Source: Planctomycetota bacterium (GTDB lineage Bacteria > Planctomycetota > Planctomycetia > Pirellulales > Pirellulaceae). From it: DNA of 64,000 bases. The DNA lies in the NCBI GenBank assembly GCA_014238905.1, contig JABAAE010000006.1:186001-250000 (forward strand). The letters run 5' to 3'. The position numbers and the translations under genes are program-made. The notes under the pieces are model-generated. The model ran no database searches and was not told the DNA's origin. It worked only from the letters and a program-made list of their open reading frames with translations. Each line of letters opens with the position of its first letter. Within the stretch, counting starts at the first letter, position 1. Below are positions 8,318 to 17,037 of the stretch, in pieces.

Positions 8318-9463
8318 ATGCGAGACTCACGGCGGCGAAGAATGATGTTCCGCGACGAATCTCATGTCGCAGAAGCAGCGTCATCTGTGGCAATACATCC
8401 GGCTACCGATTCAGCCCACAATTCGCCAAACGAATACATGTCTGGCGCATTAATTCAGAACCAGCCTCGTCTGGTGGATTACGTCCCCACACGGGTATTT
8501 ACCCTCATGGGCATCATCCTGATGCTGGCCTCCATCATCGCATTACTCAACTTCGCCCATTTTCAGATGCTGCCGATGGCAATTGCCAACGGTATCCAAG
8601 CCAGTTCACTCGACTTGGCCTTCAACCATGGACTGGCGACGTGGGTTTCATCCATTTTATTATTGGCGACAGCATTCTTCTGCTTTCAGGTTTTTCAAAT
8701 TCGGCGTTACCGGGCAGATGATTTTTCAGGAAGTTACCGAATCTGGATCTGGCTCGCGGCCGGGTTTGTACTTGCCAGTCTGGATTCAGCCACGCAAATC
8801 AGCGTTGTCATCGCTGAATTGCTTGCTTCCTATTGGGAAAATGGAGTCCTGTCAGAGTACAGAACGGTTTGGATGCTAATCGTCGGAATACCCGCCTCGA
8901 TTGCTTGTATTCGACTCATTCTGGAGCTTTGGCGATCTCGAATCGCAATCGGTTCAATTGGTTTCGCGACCTTGTCATTTACGTTGGGAAATATTCTTCG
9001 CATGGATTTTTTTCAATCCATCGATAGCACCCCAAGAGTCCTCGAATCCAATTCTTTTTTGGCATCTCATTGTTTCATCTTCTTGGCAATCATTTCCTAT
9101 TCGCGATTCGTCCTACTCGAATCTCAAGTTGTTTCTGGCGAAATGACAGAGGAACAATCCAAAGCGTCCTCCGCTGCCATTCAGAGCAAAGCCCGCAAAA
9201 CCATGCCGCCAATGGTGCAACACTCCGATGCCACCGAGTATCATGCCTCCCAACGTGGACTTGAAAACGCTTCGCCAATCACCCTTGCATCATCAATTGA
9301 GAATCCCCGTGAAATCCCTTCACTGGCCAACTCACACCAAGACGAATCATCATCTGAATCAAATCAACTGGAGATGATGGGGCAGGTCATCCATAAAATT
9401 CCCACGAAGAAAAAAAAGAAGCGAAATGGCCGTCAAAACAATGCGAGCCGCCGGGCTGCCTGA
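8318..9463 (+). CDS. Multi-spanning membrane protein with a polybasic tail
   Basis: Encodes 381 residues. After a hydrophilic N terminus of about 55 residues there are about six hydrophobic segments between residues 60 and 270, for example FTLMGIILMLASIIALL, then a cytosolic-looking tail of about 110 residues that ends in IPTKKKKKRNGRQ. I do not recognise the family. It could be a planctomycete-specific inner-membrane protein; the polybasic end may bind nucleic acid or phospholipid, but this is a guess. The start codon directly follows the stop of a three-codon frame (ATG GAT TTC TGA, 8306-8317), and AGAAGGAA lies just before that. ATGs at 8342 and 8345 are alternatives. Confidence 0.75.
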   Translation: MRDSRRRRMMFRDESHVAEAASSVAIHPATDSAHNSPNEYMSGALIQNQPRLVDYVPTRVFTLMGIILMLASIIALLNFAHFQMLPMAIANGIQASSLDLAFNHGLATWVSSILLLATAFFCFQVFQIRRYRADDFSGSYRIWIWLAAGFVLASLDSATQISVVIAELLASYWENGVLSEYRTVWMLIVGIPASIACIRLILELWRSRIAIGSIGFATLSFTLGNILRMDFFQSIDSTPRVLESNSFLASHCFIFLAIISYSRFVLLESQVVSGEMTEEQSKASSAAIQSKARKTMPPMVQHSDATEYHASQRGLENASPITLASSIENPREIPSLANSHQDESSSESNQLEMMGQVIHKIPTKKKKKRNGRQNNASRRAA

Positions 9464-9486
9464 TTTCCCTTCAACAACCTTCGCCT

Positions 9487-10455
9487 TTAGGTTGACGGAT
9501 TCTCGCTCGCGTTTTCTTCAACAAAAACGCCAATTCGTCGGAATCGATCGTAACGATGATTGATCAATTCCTCCGAGGAAAGACTTTGTAGCTGTTTCAG
9601 ACTTTTCAAAAGGTACGTCTTCATTTTTCCGGCCATTTGATGATGATCACAATGAGCTCCTCCCAATGGCTCCTCAATGATGTCGTCAATAACCTGAAAT
9701 TTCTTCAAATACGCTGCCGTAAATTTTAGAGCATCTGCTGCTTTTTCAGCATACTGGCCACTCTTCCAAAGAATCCCCGCGCAACCCTCTGGACTGATCA
9801 CGCTGTAATAAGAGTGTTCGAGCATCGCGACCTTGTTGCCAACGCCTATTCCCAACGCACCGCCGCTCCCTCCCTCGCCGATCACCACACAAATAATTGG
9901 GGTCGTCAGGCGTGACATTTCAAACATGCTTTCAGCAATTACTTGAGCTTGCCCCCGTTCCTCTGCACCAATGCCAGGATAAGCGCCTGGCGTATCGATA
10001 AAGCATATCACCGGCAAGCCATATTTTTCAGCCAAACGCATTTTCAACATCGCCTTGCGATAACCTTCAGGATGAGGCATTCCGAAAAAAGATTTCTGAC
10101 GTTCTTTTAGGTTCCTTCCCTTCTGATGCCCAATCACCATCACCCGATTCCCATCCAACTTGGCAAACCCCGTGCAAATGGCCCTGTCGTCACCATAGAA
10201 TTTGTCACCATGAAGCTCAACAAACTCTTCAAAGACCAAAGAAAGGTAATCCACTGTATAAGGACGATTGGCGTGTCTTGCGACTTTAACAGTCTGCCAA
10301 GGTGTCAAATTGCCATATATCGTCTTGGTTAACTCTGTCAATTCGCGTTTTAGCTTTCGAAGATTTTTGTTCGAATCTGCCGAATCATCGGCATTGGATT
10401 CAAATGACAAAATTTGATTCTTCAAGTCAAAAATGGGCTGTTCAAAATCAAGCAT
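9487..10455 (-). CDS. accA: Acetyl-CoA carboxylase carboxyltransferase subunit alpha
   Basis: Encodes 322 residues, normal for AccA. Together with AccD it transfers the carboxyl group from carboxybiotin to acetyl-CoA, giving malonyl-CoA for fatty acid synthesis. The N-terminal helical region (FEQPIFDLKNQI), the ARHANRPYT segment and the crotonase-like core with CFIDTPGAYPGIGAEERGQ and GEGGSGGALGIG are all present, as is the late SPEGCAGILWK. These match the AccA family closely. No accD, accB or accC lies in this window. The kinase gene at 10527 precedes it on the same strand with a 71-base gap, so co-transcription is possible. Confidence 0.96.
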   Translation of the reverse strand: MLDFEQPIFDLKNQILSFESNADDSADSNKNLRKLKRELTELTKTIYGNLTPWQTVKVARHANRPYTVDYLSLVFEEFVELHGDKFYGDDRAICTGFAKLDGNRVMVIGHQKGRNLKERQKSFFGMPHPEGYRKAMLKMRLAEKYGLPVICFIDTPGAYPGIGAEERGQAQVIAESMFEMSRLTTPIICVVIGEGGSGGALGIGVGNKVAMLEHSYYSVISPEGCAGILWKSGQYAEKAADALKFTAAYLKKFQVIDDIIEEPLGGAHCDHHQMAGKMKTYLLKSLKQLQSLSSEELINHRYDRFRRIGVFVEENASENPST

Positions 10456-10526
10456 CGTGGTGGTTATTTCTGAGTGGAGTTAGTGCTGGCGAAATAAAGT
10501 AAATTGAAGAAGACTTCCAACAACGG

Positions 10527-11405
10527 TCAAATGTCAGCTGATTCTTGTTCAGGTTTAGCAGGGCGTTGTCCCGCTTTGTAGGTTGAAATGGTTTTGAATT
10601 CCTGCAGAAAAGCAAGAAAGGACTCCGGGCGTTTTTCCTTTTCCTTGGAGAGCATCCTTTGAATCAAGCTCGAAAGCTCAGCGGAAACCCGACTGTTGTA
10701 AACAGCCGCTGAGGGAGCCGCGTTGGTGAGGTGCTTGCGCAACAAGTCATCCGCACTTACCGCTGTAAAAGGGGGCTTGCCGGACAGCAATTCAAAAAGC
10801 ACACAACCAAAACCATACATATCGCTGCGGGCGTCGAGTTTCTTTCCCCGGATTTGCTCCGGGCTCATGTAAGACCGCGTTCCCTGAATTGCTTTCTTGG
10901 ACTTAAACAGACCGCCCAATCCTGTTCGTGGCTTTTGCGCAATCGAGAAATCAATCAACTTGACTTCGCCAACGGCGCTAACCAGAAAATTATCTGGTTT
11001 CACATCGCAATGGATAAATCCCTTATCGTTGAAATGACCGAGCCCACGGGCACAACCTTCAATAACTTCCGTAGCACGATAGGCGAGAATTTCCGGGCGC
11101 TCCCTTAGTTCCTGTTTTAGATTACGAGCGTTAAATAACTCCATCGCCAAAAACGGCAGATGATAGGCTGTGGTAAATTCAAAGATCTTGATGACGTTTT
11201 TGTGGTCCAAGCCAATTCCGCATTCAGCCTCATTTCTTAATTGCCTGATTTCCTCTCGGTTCTTTCGATGTTCTTCCAAAAGGACCTTCAACGCCACACG
11301 CCTAGGGTCAGGATCATTGACCGCTTCCCAGACCTGGCAGCTATTTCCCGCTCGAATCAGCTTGACCAAACGAAACGGTCCTAAAAAATCTCGTCCGCTC
11401 GCCAC
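10527..11405 (-). CDS. Hanks-type serine/threonine protein kinase with HCD and DFS motifs
   Basis: Encodes 292 residues, one kinase domain without a transmembrane segment, so probably soluble. Visible elements: the ATP lysine K40 in VALKVL, Glu at about 59, catalytic D134 in HCDVKPDN, metal-binding D152 in IDFS, and the YMSPEQ activation-segment end near 180. Three positions are unusual: the glycine loop is reduced to RAGNSCQV, HRD is HCD (a non-RD kinase) and DFG is DFS. Since the Lys and both catalytic Asp are kept, activity is likely, probably without activation-loop control through the HRD arginine. The last 20 residues are polar. Substrate unknown. Confidence 0.9.
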   Translation of the reverse strand: MASGRDFLGPFRLVKLIRAGNSCQVWEAVNDPDPRRVALKVLLEEHRKNREEIRQLRNEAECGIGLDHKNVIKIFEFTTAYHLPFLAMELFNARNLKQELRERPEILAYRATEVIEGCARGLGHFNDKGFIHCDVKPDNFLVSAVGEVKLIDFSIAQKPRTGLGGLFKSKKAIQGTRSYMSPEQIRGKKLDARSDMYGFGCVLFELLSGKPPFTAVSADDLLRKHLTNAAPSAAVYNSRVSAELSSLIQRMLSKEKEKRPESFLAFLQEFKTISTYKAGQRPAKPEQESADI

Positions 11406-11638
11406 GTTTTACTCCCCATTGATGATCGGCCTACCTATTAAGGCCCTTCTCCCTATCTTAGTTGAGAAAAAAAATCAGCGACAGACGATTGAGGGCTGAT
11501 TCTGTCAACAGGGCGAACCTTTACCAAAAATCCAATAGCTTTCTCCGTTACAACACGAAAACTCAACGTCTTGACGATCCGCCAAGCGATTCCAAAGCCT
11601 ATGGGCGCACTCTAATTTACGGCTCGGATTTCTGACCG

Positions 11639-12385
11639 TTAATAATCCACATTCATCAAGAACAGCCCCTGGGGAGGAGCTGTCGGCCCCGCTTTGGTTC
11701 GATCTTTACTTTGGATTATTTCGGCAATCCAGTCAGGCTGACGTTTCCCCTTTCCAATTTCCACGAGGCTACCGGCAATGATTCGCACCATGTTATACAA
11801 AAATCCACTGCCCTCAATATCCAATTCAAGCTTGCGAAATGGGGACGAAACGGCCTCCCTGATTTGGCATTGAAAAACGGTTCTGATCGTACTCTTTGTT
11901 GCACCTCCGGAAGCCTGAAAGCAAACAAAATCATGCTCTCCGACCAAGTACTCGCATCCCGACTGCATGGCCGCTACATCCAACGAAAACGGAACATACC
12001 AAAGAAAGTCTTGATCGATCGGATCGCTCACCGGCCCGCTCTGAATGCGATACCGATAAGACTTCTTGGTGGCATCACGAATCGCATGAAAGCGAGGCAC
12101 AGCCTCCTCAACTTTGAGAACCGAAATATCAAACGGGGTATTACCATTCAGCGCACGCAACAATTGGTGGCACTCCATTTCAGAACGGATCGCTGTACTT
12201 ACCACCTGCCCAAGAGCATGCACCCCTGAATCCGTGCGACCGCTGGCAGTCATCCGAACCGTTTCACCGGTTACGGTTCGAAAAGCTGATTCCAATTCCT
12301 GTTGAATGGAATTCTGCCCATTTTGAATCTGCCAACCGCAATAATGGGTTCCCCGGTAAGCCACGGTCATTTTCAAGCACCGCAT
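11639..12385 (-). CDS. truA: tRNA pseudouridine synthase A
   Basis: Encodes 248 residues. It isomerises uridines 38-40 in the tRNA anticodon arm. The catalytic aspartate is D52 in SGRTDSGVHALGQ; the family start MTVAYRGTHYCGWQIQ and the late GSGFLYNMVRIIAG are clear. I start at the ATG at 12385 (MRCLKMTVAY), which overlaps the asd stop by 13 bases; the open frame runs further upstream, but that part lies inside asd and is not TruA-like. The overlap indicates that asd and truA are translated from one message, with truA probably coupled to asd termination. Confidence 0.95.
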   Translation of the reverse strand: MRCLKMTVAYRGTHYCGWQIQNGQNSIQQELESAFRTVTGETVRMTASGRTDSGVHALGQVVSTAIRSEMECHQLLRALNGNTPFDISVLKVEEAVPRFHAIRDATKKSYRYRIQSGPVSDPIDQDFLWYVPFSLDVAAMQSGCEYLVGEHDFVCFQASGGATKSTIRTVFQCQIREAVSSPFRKLELDIEGSGFLYNMVRIIAGSLVEIGKGKRQPDWIAEIIQSKDRTKAGPTAPPQGLFLMNVDY

Positions 12386-13401
12386 GTTGCTTTCCGCTGC
12401 ATCAATAATTCTGCTATCTGAACCGCGTTGGTTGCGGCACCTTTTCGTAGATTGTCGCTGACACACCAGAATGCGATGCCATTTTTGGACGAAATATCCT
12501 TGCGGAGGCGTCCCACATAAACATCGTCTTCTTTGTCGCAACTGATCGGCATGGGATAAGATCCCGAAGCCAGATCATCCAACAACGTGATTCCCTTAAA
12601 CTCCTCAAAAAGGTTCCGTGCTGCCTTGACGGACAACGGATTACGGGTTTCAACCAGCATTGATTCACTGTGACAATTGACGACTGGAACCCTGACGCAG
12701 GTAGGACAAATCTGGATCGACTCATCCCCAAATATTTTGCGAGTTTCATGGACCATCTTCATTTCTTCCGACGTATAACCAGCTTCTTTTTCCGAACCAA
12801 TTTGTGGAATCAGATTAAAAGCGATTGGATGCGTGAAGGTCTGATATTCATATTTGGTTTGGTCCAGAAAAGCACGCGAACCTTCCAGAAGCTCCCTATC
12901 CCCGTTCAAACCCGCGCCACTTGGTGCCTGATAGGTGCTAACCACCACCCGCTGTATGCCGACAGCATCATGAATCGGTTTCATGGCAACCGCCATTTGA
13001 GTCGTTGAACAATTGGGGCTGGCAATAATACCGCGATGATGGTCGATCGCTTCCGGATTAACCTCCGGCACAATTAGAGGCACATGCTCCATCATTCTAT
13101 GGGCACCACTTTCGTCAATGACAACGGCACCTTGCTCAACAGCCCAGGGCGTAAACTCAAGGGAAACCTCATCCGGAGTGCTCGCGATTACGATTTCCAC
13201 ATCCTTGAATGCATCAGGACAAAGTTCTGCAACAACGTGCTCTTCCCCTCGGAACAGGATTCGTTTTCCAGCGGAGCGTTTTGAGGCCAGGAATTTGATC
13301 GTGCGGCAAGGGAATTGCCGACTTTCCAGCAACTCCAATACGATTGACCCAACAGCACCAGTCGCTCCAACAACGGCAATATTTCCAAACATTTTCTTCA
13401 T
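12373..13401 (-). CDS. asd: Aspartate-semialdehyde dehydrogenase
   Basis: Encodes 342 residues, normal length. It reduces beta-aspartyl phosphate with NADPH to aspartate semialdehyde, a step toward lysine, threonine, methionine and diaminopimelate. Near the N terminus is the NADP-binding GATGAVGSIVLELLE; the catalytic Cys is C131 in ASPNCSTTQM, followed by YQAPSGAG. I chose the ATG at 13401 (MKKMFGNIAVVG); 13392 is equally possible, and the open frame upstream to 13473 is not family-like. No ribosome binding site is obvious. The 3' end overlaps truA by 13 bases. Confidence 0.95.
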   Translation of the reverse strand: MKKMFGNIAVVGATGAVGSIVLELLESRQFPCRTIKFLASKRSAGKRILFRGEEHVVAELCPDAFKDVEIVIASTPDEVSLEFTPWAVEQGAVVIDESGAHRMMEHVPLIVPEVNPEAIDHHRGIIASPNCSTTQMAVAMKPIHDAVGIQRVVVSTYQAPSGAGLNGDRELLEGSRAFLDQTKYEYQTFTHPIAFNLIPQIGSEKEAGYTSEEMKMVHETRKIFGDESIQICPTCVRVPVVNCHSESMLVETRNPLSVKAARNLFEEFKGITLLDDLASGSYPMPISCDKEDDVYVGRLRKDISSKNGIAFWCVSDNLRKGAATNAVQIAELLMQRKATCGA

Positions 13402-13624
13402 CAACCAACAAACAATACTAAGAAAACAACCCATAGATTGCCATACTTCGGAGAACCAGCCAATGAGGCCCAATACAAATTTTCGACCTCAGCTGGCTCG
13501 ATTTCGCCATTGGCAAATTCCAGCGGTCAACTGAATCACGAAGGTTCTCTGACATCGGGACCAAGCAATCCGCTAAATGGTAACCTGAAAACCCGAATTC
13601 TAACGGTTCGGTACCAGAAAAAAA

Positions 13625-14584
13625 TCAGAAATTTACCGCAACGCACCCTGTTATTCTCCTCAGCAACTTGGGCGAAACGAAGGCAATGTTGGCCGTCAAC
13701 ATAATCAACCCAAATTCCATCATTCCCATTGCCAAGCCAATCCCCAGGTGGACCGCAACTGCTAAGAAGAGCATGATGGGTCGAGACCATTGTGGCCAAA
13801 TCAAGAAGACATACGACACCTCCCACACCAGAGAAACAAGGGTCATCGCATTGATAAAAAACGGAAACGCAGCCAACCAAGTCAAGTCAATGGTCTGATA
13901 CTCGGAATTAGCGATTGCGCCCCATATAGCCTCTCCATTCCACCATGTTGATCCTAGTAGCTTGCCCCACCCTGCGAATAGATAGATGACGCATAGGTGA
14001 ATCTGAATACATCGTATCGCTACCGTCGCCAGAACCGATCCCGGTTCGTTGGTAGACTGTAAGTCATGTGTGCCGGACCGATTTCCCAAAAGCCGTTTTT
14101 TTTCTCGACGCACGTGCAAAATGCGGTCCACCGAAAAAGCGGATCCGGATGGGCCGAGGACACAATAAAGTGCCAACATCACGTTGAGTTGATCCAATCC
14201 AAACGTGGCACCTATTGCGCGATTCGCATACGAAATCGCAAAAAACAATGTCAAAATGCCAGAATATCGGGTCAAAAACCCAATACAGAAAAACAGCATT
14301 GCCACTAAACCGATGTAATGGGCGACTATTGCTGCGGAAAAAGAGGGCATCCAATAAAAGTGTGACCAAACAAAGCTGGATCCAGAGATCAACTGATGGT
14401 GTTCAACTGGCAGAATCTGGTCGCTCGAAAAAAAGCTCTCCAGTTCTATTGTCCACACAACATGCGTGTAAAAAATAATGCCACCAGCAAACGCACGAAT
14501 GATTGCCAAACAGAACGGATCGCTTCGACTAAACCAGAAACCATCCCAGACAACCGCCGCATTCCTCAAGATTTTGCCAAACAT
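13625..14584 (-). CDS. HTTM-domain integral membrane protein
   Basis: Encodes 319 residues with about seven to eight hydrophobic segments. The pattern fits HTTM proteins, relatives of the membrane part of vitamin K-dependent gamma-glutamyl carboxylase: an early FWFSRSDPFCLAIIRAF, a mid IHLCVIYLFAGWGKL, then STWWNGEAIWGAI, and a late LVWEVSYVFLIWP. The family's reaction is not established for bacterial members, so no function is asserted. The start ATG overlaps the stop of the upstream gene in a TAATG junction, which implies translational coupling and a shared role with that protein. Confidence 0.85.
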   Translation of the reverse strand: MFGKILRNAAVVWDGFWFSRSDPFCLAIIRAFAGGIIFYTHVVWTIELESFFSSDQILPVEHHQLISGSSFVWSHFYWMPSFSAAIVAHYIGLVAMLFFCIGFLTRYSGILTLFFAISYANRAIGATFGLDQLNVMLALYCVLGPSGSAFSVDRILHVRREKKRLLGNRSGTHDLQSTNEPGSVLATVAIRCIQIHLCVIYLFAGWGKLLGSTWWNGEAIWGAIANSEYQTIDLTWLAAFPFFINAMTLVSLVWEVSYVFLIWPQWSRPIMLFLAVAVHLGIGLAMGMMEFGLIMLTANIAFVSPKLLRRITGCVAVNF

Positions 14585-15450
14585 TATTGGATCTCCTCGT
14601 CATCCGAATAGACCAATTGGCGAGGCTGATAGGTAGATAAATCCGTCAACTTCCCACCATCAAGGACATGATCAAAATCAGAAATGGAATGCTCCTGGAT
14701 CCATATTCGAACGCTGACACCGTCAAAGCGTTTTAACAAAAAATTGGCAATACCTGACAGCCATGCATCGCGGTGTCGTCTAGCCATAGCCAGTTCTTCG
14801 CGATCCCTGATCATGTTATCCCGCATATTCCGGGCAGTAACATGTTTTCCCTCGTTTGTGAGGTCGACGAAAGCCTGATCAATTCGATCTTGCGACAAAA
14901 TTTCGGACATTGATTCTGGAATGGAACTTAGCAGCCAGTCGGCCTGTCTTCCAAATCCATTTTCCGTCAAGAGATTGGCCGCGTTTTTTATATTATCTAT
15001 CTCGTTCTGGTCAAATAACGGTCCATCCTGGATGATTCCTAAATTCCAAAAGTGCTCTCCAACCATGAAAAATCGATGATACATCAGACGGGGTTGATGA
15101 ATTGCAGAATCAGGAAAACGCCCTTTAATGATCGTTCCATCTTCACAAGCGACTTCGAAAATCAACAAATGGCTCGGCCCGGGATCGGGCGCGAAAAAAC
15201 GATAGCCATGCCTTAAGTACAACAAAGAGGTGTACGGTGACAAATAGCCTTCAACAAGGCGAGCCAAGCGACTGGACGGTTGCGGGATCGCCAGAGGAGC
15301 TGAAATGACGGCGGCAAAATGCAAAATAATTAATACTGAAACAATAAATCTTGCACGTGGGGACCAGAAACCTTGCGACCTTGGTTCACCATCGTCCTGC
15401 CCCGTTTCGACCCCTTGTCGTTGTATTTGACGGTTCTTTTTTTTTGCCAT
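14584..15450 (-). CDS. Partner of the HTTM protein, one transmembrane helix plus a soluble domain
   Basis: Encodes 288 residues. A basic, polar N terminus (MAKKKNRQIQRQG) is followed by one hydrophobic helix at about residues 34-55, then a conserved-looking segment SLLYLRHGYRFFAPDPGPSH, and an alpha-helical rest. It lacks a cleavable signal, so it is probably anchored in the membrane with the main domain outside. Similar proteins are often encoded beside HTTM genes in planctomycetes (from memory, not checked). Here the stop and the HTTM start share bases (TAATG), so the two are made together and may form a complex. Function unknown. Confidence 0.75.
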   Translation of the reverse strand: MAKKKNRQIQRQGVETGQDDGEPRSQGFWSPRARFIVSVLIILHFAAVISAPLAIPQPSSRLARLVEGYLSPYTSLLYLRHGYRFFAPDPGPSHLLIFEVACEDGTIIKGRFPDSAIHQPRLMYHRFFMVGEHFWNLGIIQDGPLFDQNEIDNIKNAANLLTENGFGRQADWLLSSIPESMSEILSQDRIDQAFVDLTNEGKHVTARNMRDNMIRDREELAMARRHRDAWLSGIANFLLKRFDGVSVRIWIQEHSISDFDHVLDGGKLTDLSTYQPRQLVYSDDEEIQ

Positions 15451-15849
15451 CTTGTCTTGCTGGAAAATTGCGAACCGGAAGCGTCATGTTGGCTCCGATT
15501 TTCCTCGCGGTTGATGTCCGTGAGGAAAAGGACCAGAGCAATGAATCACTGACTTGATTCACTGTGTTGAAGGACTCCAAATCAACATCCAGTTTAATCG
15601 ACAAACTCTGCCGCACGAATTCCTTCTGGATCTTTCAATTTAATTGATCACACTTGTGTTGAAAACAATGATCCGCCTGAATTCCGCCAACGTCGCTGAA
15701 AATTCGACGACCAATTATCGCTTCAACTAAAGCAAAATCATTGCCAATCAATTGATCACCGTCCAACTTGTTCTGTGCCAATCGCTGCCAAATTTCTGAG
15801 CAAAGATTCTCAGCGTTTGGTTTGGCGACTGGTTGCTGTTTCATCCAAG
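15451..15849. other. Intergenic region with one doubtful small ORF
   Basis: About 400 bases between a TIGR03000-gene terminator and the HTTM operon. It probably contains the HTTM operon promoter. The only candidate gene is the small minus-strand frame described separately. Confidence 0.4.
15635..15844 (-). CDS. Possible small protein, 69 residues
   Basis: The frame starts with an ATG at 15844, a few bases beyond the T tract of the terminator at 15850-15881, and ends at 15635. The peptide (MKQQPVAKPNAENLCSEIWQ at the start) has a natural-looking composition with an amphipathic helix and a hydrophobic DFALVEAIIG stretch. There is no clear ribosome binding site (only TTGG) and no family I recognise. 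It may be chance. Confidence 0.25.
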   Translation of the reverse strand: MKQQPVAKPNAENLCSEIWQRLAQNKLDGDQLIGNDFALVEAIIGRRIFSDVGGIQADHCFQHKCDQLN

Positions 15850-15881
15850 TAAAAAAAAACCGCGTTTCAAAAAAACGCGGT
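15850..15881 (-). terminator. Rho-independent terminator after the TIGR03000 gene
   Basis: Perfect 9-bp GC-rich stem (15859-15867 with 15873-15881), a 5-base loop, and a nine-base A run at 15851-15859 that reads as T on the minus strand. It lies 28 bases after the stop of the gene that ends at 15910. Confidence 0.92.
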
Positions 15882-15909
15882 GCAGTATCAAAAAATGTAG
15901 AGCAAAAAT

Positions 15910-16917
15910 TCAACGGGCGGCGATTTTCCCGGAGACTGAATCAAAATCGAAGTTCAGGTCCATCGTCTCACCGGCTATTACCTTGATTTTCTTGGTTCGT
16001 ACAACCCGCCTTCCATCGACAACGTTGACGACGGTCACTTGGTAATCCTCCCATGACTCACCTTCTTTGAGGCTCGTCGTGGTAAAAAGACGCATTGCGC
16101 CCTTCGTCTTGGTCAAGTTCCCGGCGAGGTTGACTTCAGCATCCTTTGGAACCCGCAAGGATAACTGGGTAACGGGTGGTGGCGACGTCTCGAAAATAAA
16201 TTCCAAGTGCTTTGAATCACCACCGTTCAAATCAACGATCTTGGTTTGGGTCAACTCCGCTCCATCTTTCTCGTAAACCGCCTTGACCTCGTAGGTCAAC
16301 GCTTGGCCATTTTCAATCTCCGGAGTCCGGTAACGTCGAACAGAACCTTTTGTTTTGGTCAAATTATCGTTGACATAGATTTTGGTCGACTCGGGAACAG
16401 CAACCGTCAGTATTCCCTTGCTAAGAAGGTTCGATGCCTTCTCGGCCTTGGGAGCAGGAATGGTAGGCGTTTTTGGTTCAGCTGCCTTGGGTTCCTCTTG
16501 AGATGAGGGTGCAACCGGGGCAACAGGCATATATCCTGAGTTTCCACCGCCGGAAGATCCATGGTAGTAAATCACTCGGCTTCCCGAAGATCCCCCGCGA
16601 TAATAAATCCGATGTCCCGAAGATCCCCCACTAGAACCATTCGAGTGGTAATATCGCACCATCGAATAGCCAGAGCTACCAGAACTCCCATACCGATGAT
16701 AGCGACCGCGATGCGCTAGATTGTACAATCCCGTTCGGACGGGCGTTCGAAACGTCACTGATCGACCGCCACTGCTTCCATAACTGATTCCACTGCTACC
16801 TCCACTCGAGCCATGCGATCTGCTTCCCCAATGACCAAAGCATTCCGAAGCGGACGTGGTCACAAGGACTGAAAGCAAGACTGCGAAAGCGAGACGTCCT
16901 GAAATAATTCGCTTCAT
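15910..16917 (-). CDS. Exported protein with a Gly/Ser-rich region and two TIGR03000 domains
   Basis: Encodes 335 residues. A signal peptide (MKRIISGRLAFAVLLSVLVT) is followed by about 100 residues rich in Gly, Ser, Tyr, His and Arg with repeated GSSG units, then a Pro/Ala/Lys linker. The C-terminal half has two copies of the planctomycete domain TIGR03000, at about 165-245 and 248-330. Both share the pattern P-x-(D/S)-x-x-(I/V)-x-(V/L)-x-x-N-L-T-K-T-K-G followed by R-x-(Y/F). It is presumably a surface or periplasmic protein. The function of TIGR03000 is unknown. The gene ends at a strong terminator. Confidence 0.88.
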   Translation of the reverse strand: MKRIISGRLAFAVLLSVLVTTSASECFGHWGSRSHGSSGGSSGISYGSSGGRSVTFRTPVRTGLYNLAHRGRYHRYGSSGSSGYSMVRYYHSNGSSGGSSGHRIYYRGGSSGSRVIYYHGSSGGGNSGYMPVAPVAPSSQEEPKAAEPKTPTIPAPKAEKASNLLSKGILTVAVPESTKIYVNDNLTKTKGSVRRYRTPEIENGQALTYEVKAVYEKDGAELTQTKIVDLNGGDSKHLEFIFETSPPPVTQLSLRVPKDAEVNLAGNLTKTKGAMRLFTTTSLKEGESWEDYQVTVVNVVDGRRVVRTKKIKVIAGETMDLNFDFDSVSGKIAAR

Positions 16918-17037
16918 TAGTCAAAAAACCCTCAAATAGAAAATGTGAAACTCTGCGGAAAACCCACAGTTTAACATATCTACCTAAAATAACAGCTTTG
17001 ACTGCTGAATCAAGCTAGCGAATCCAGGCAAATGCCA

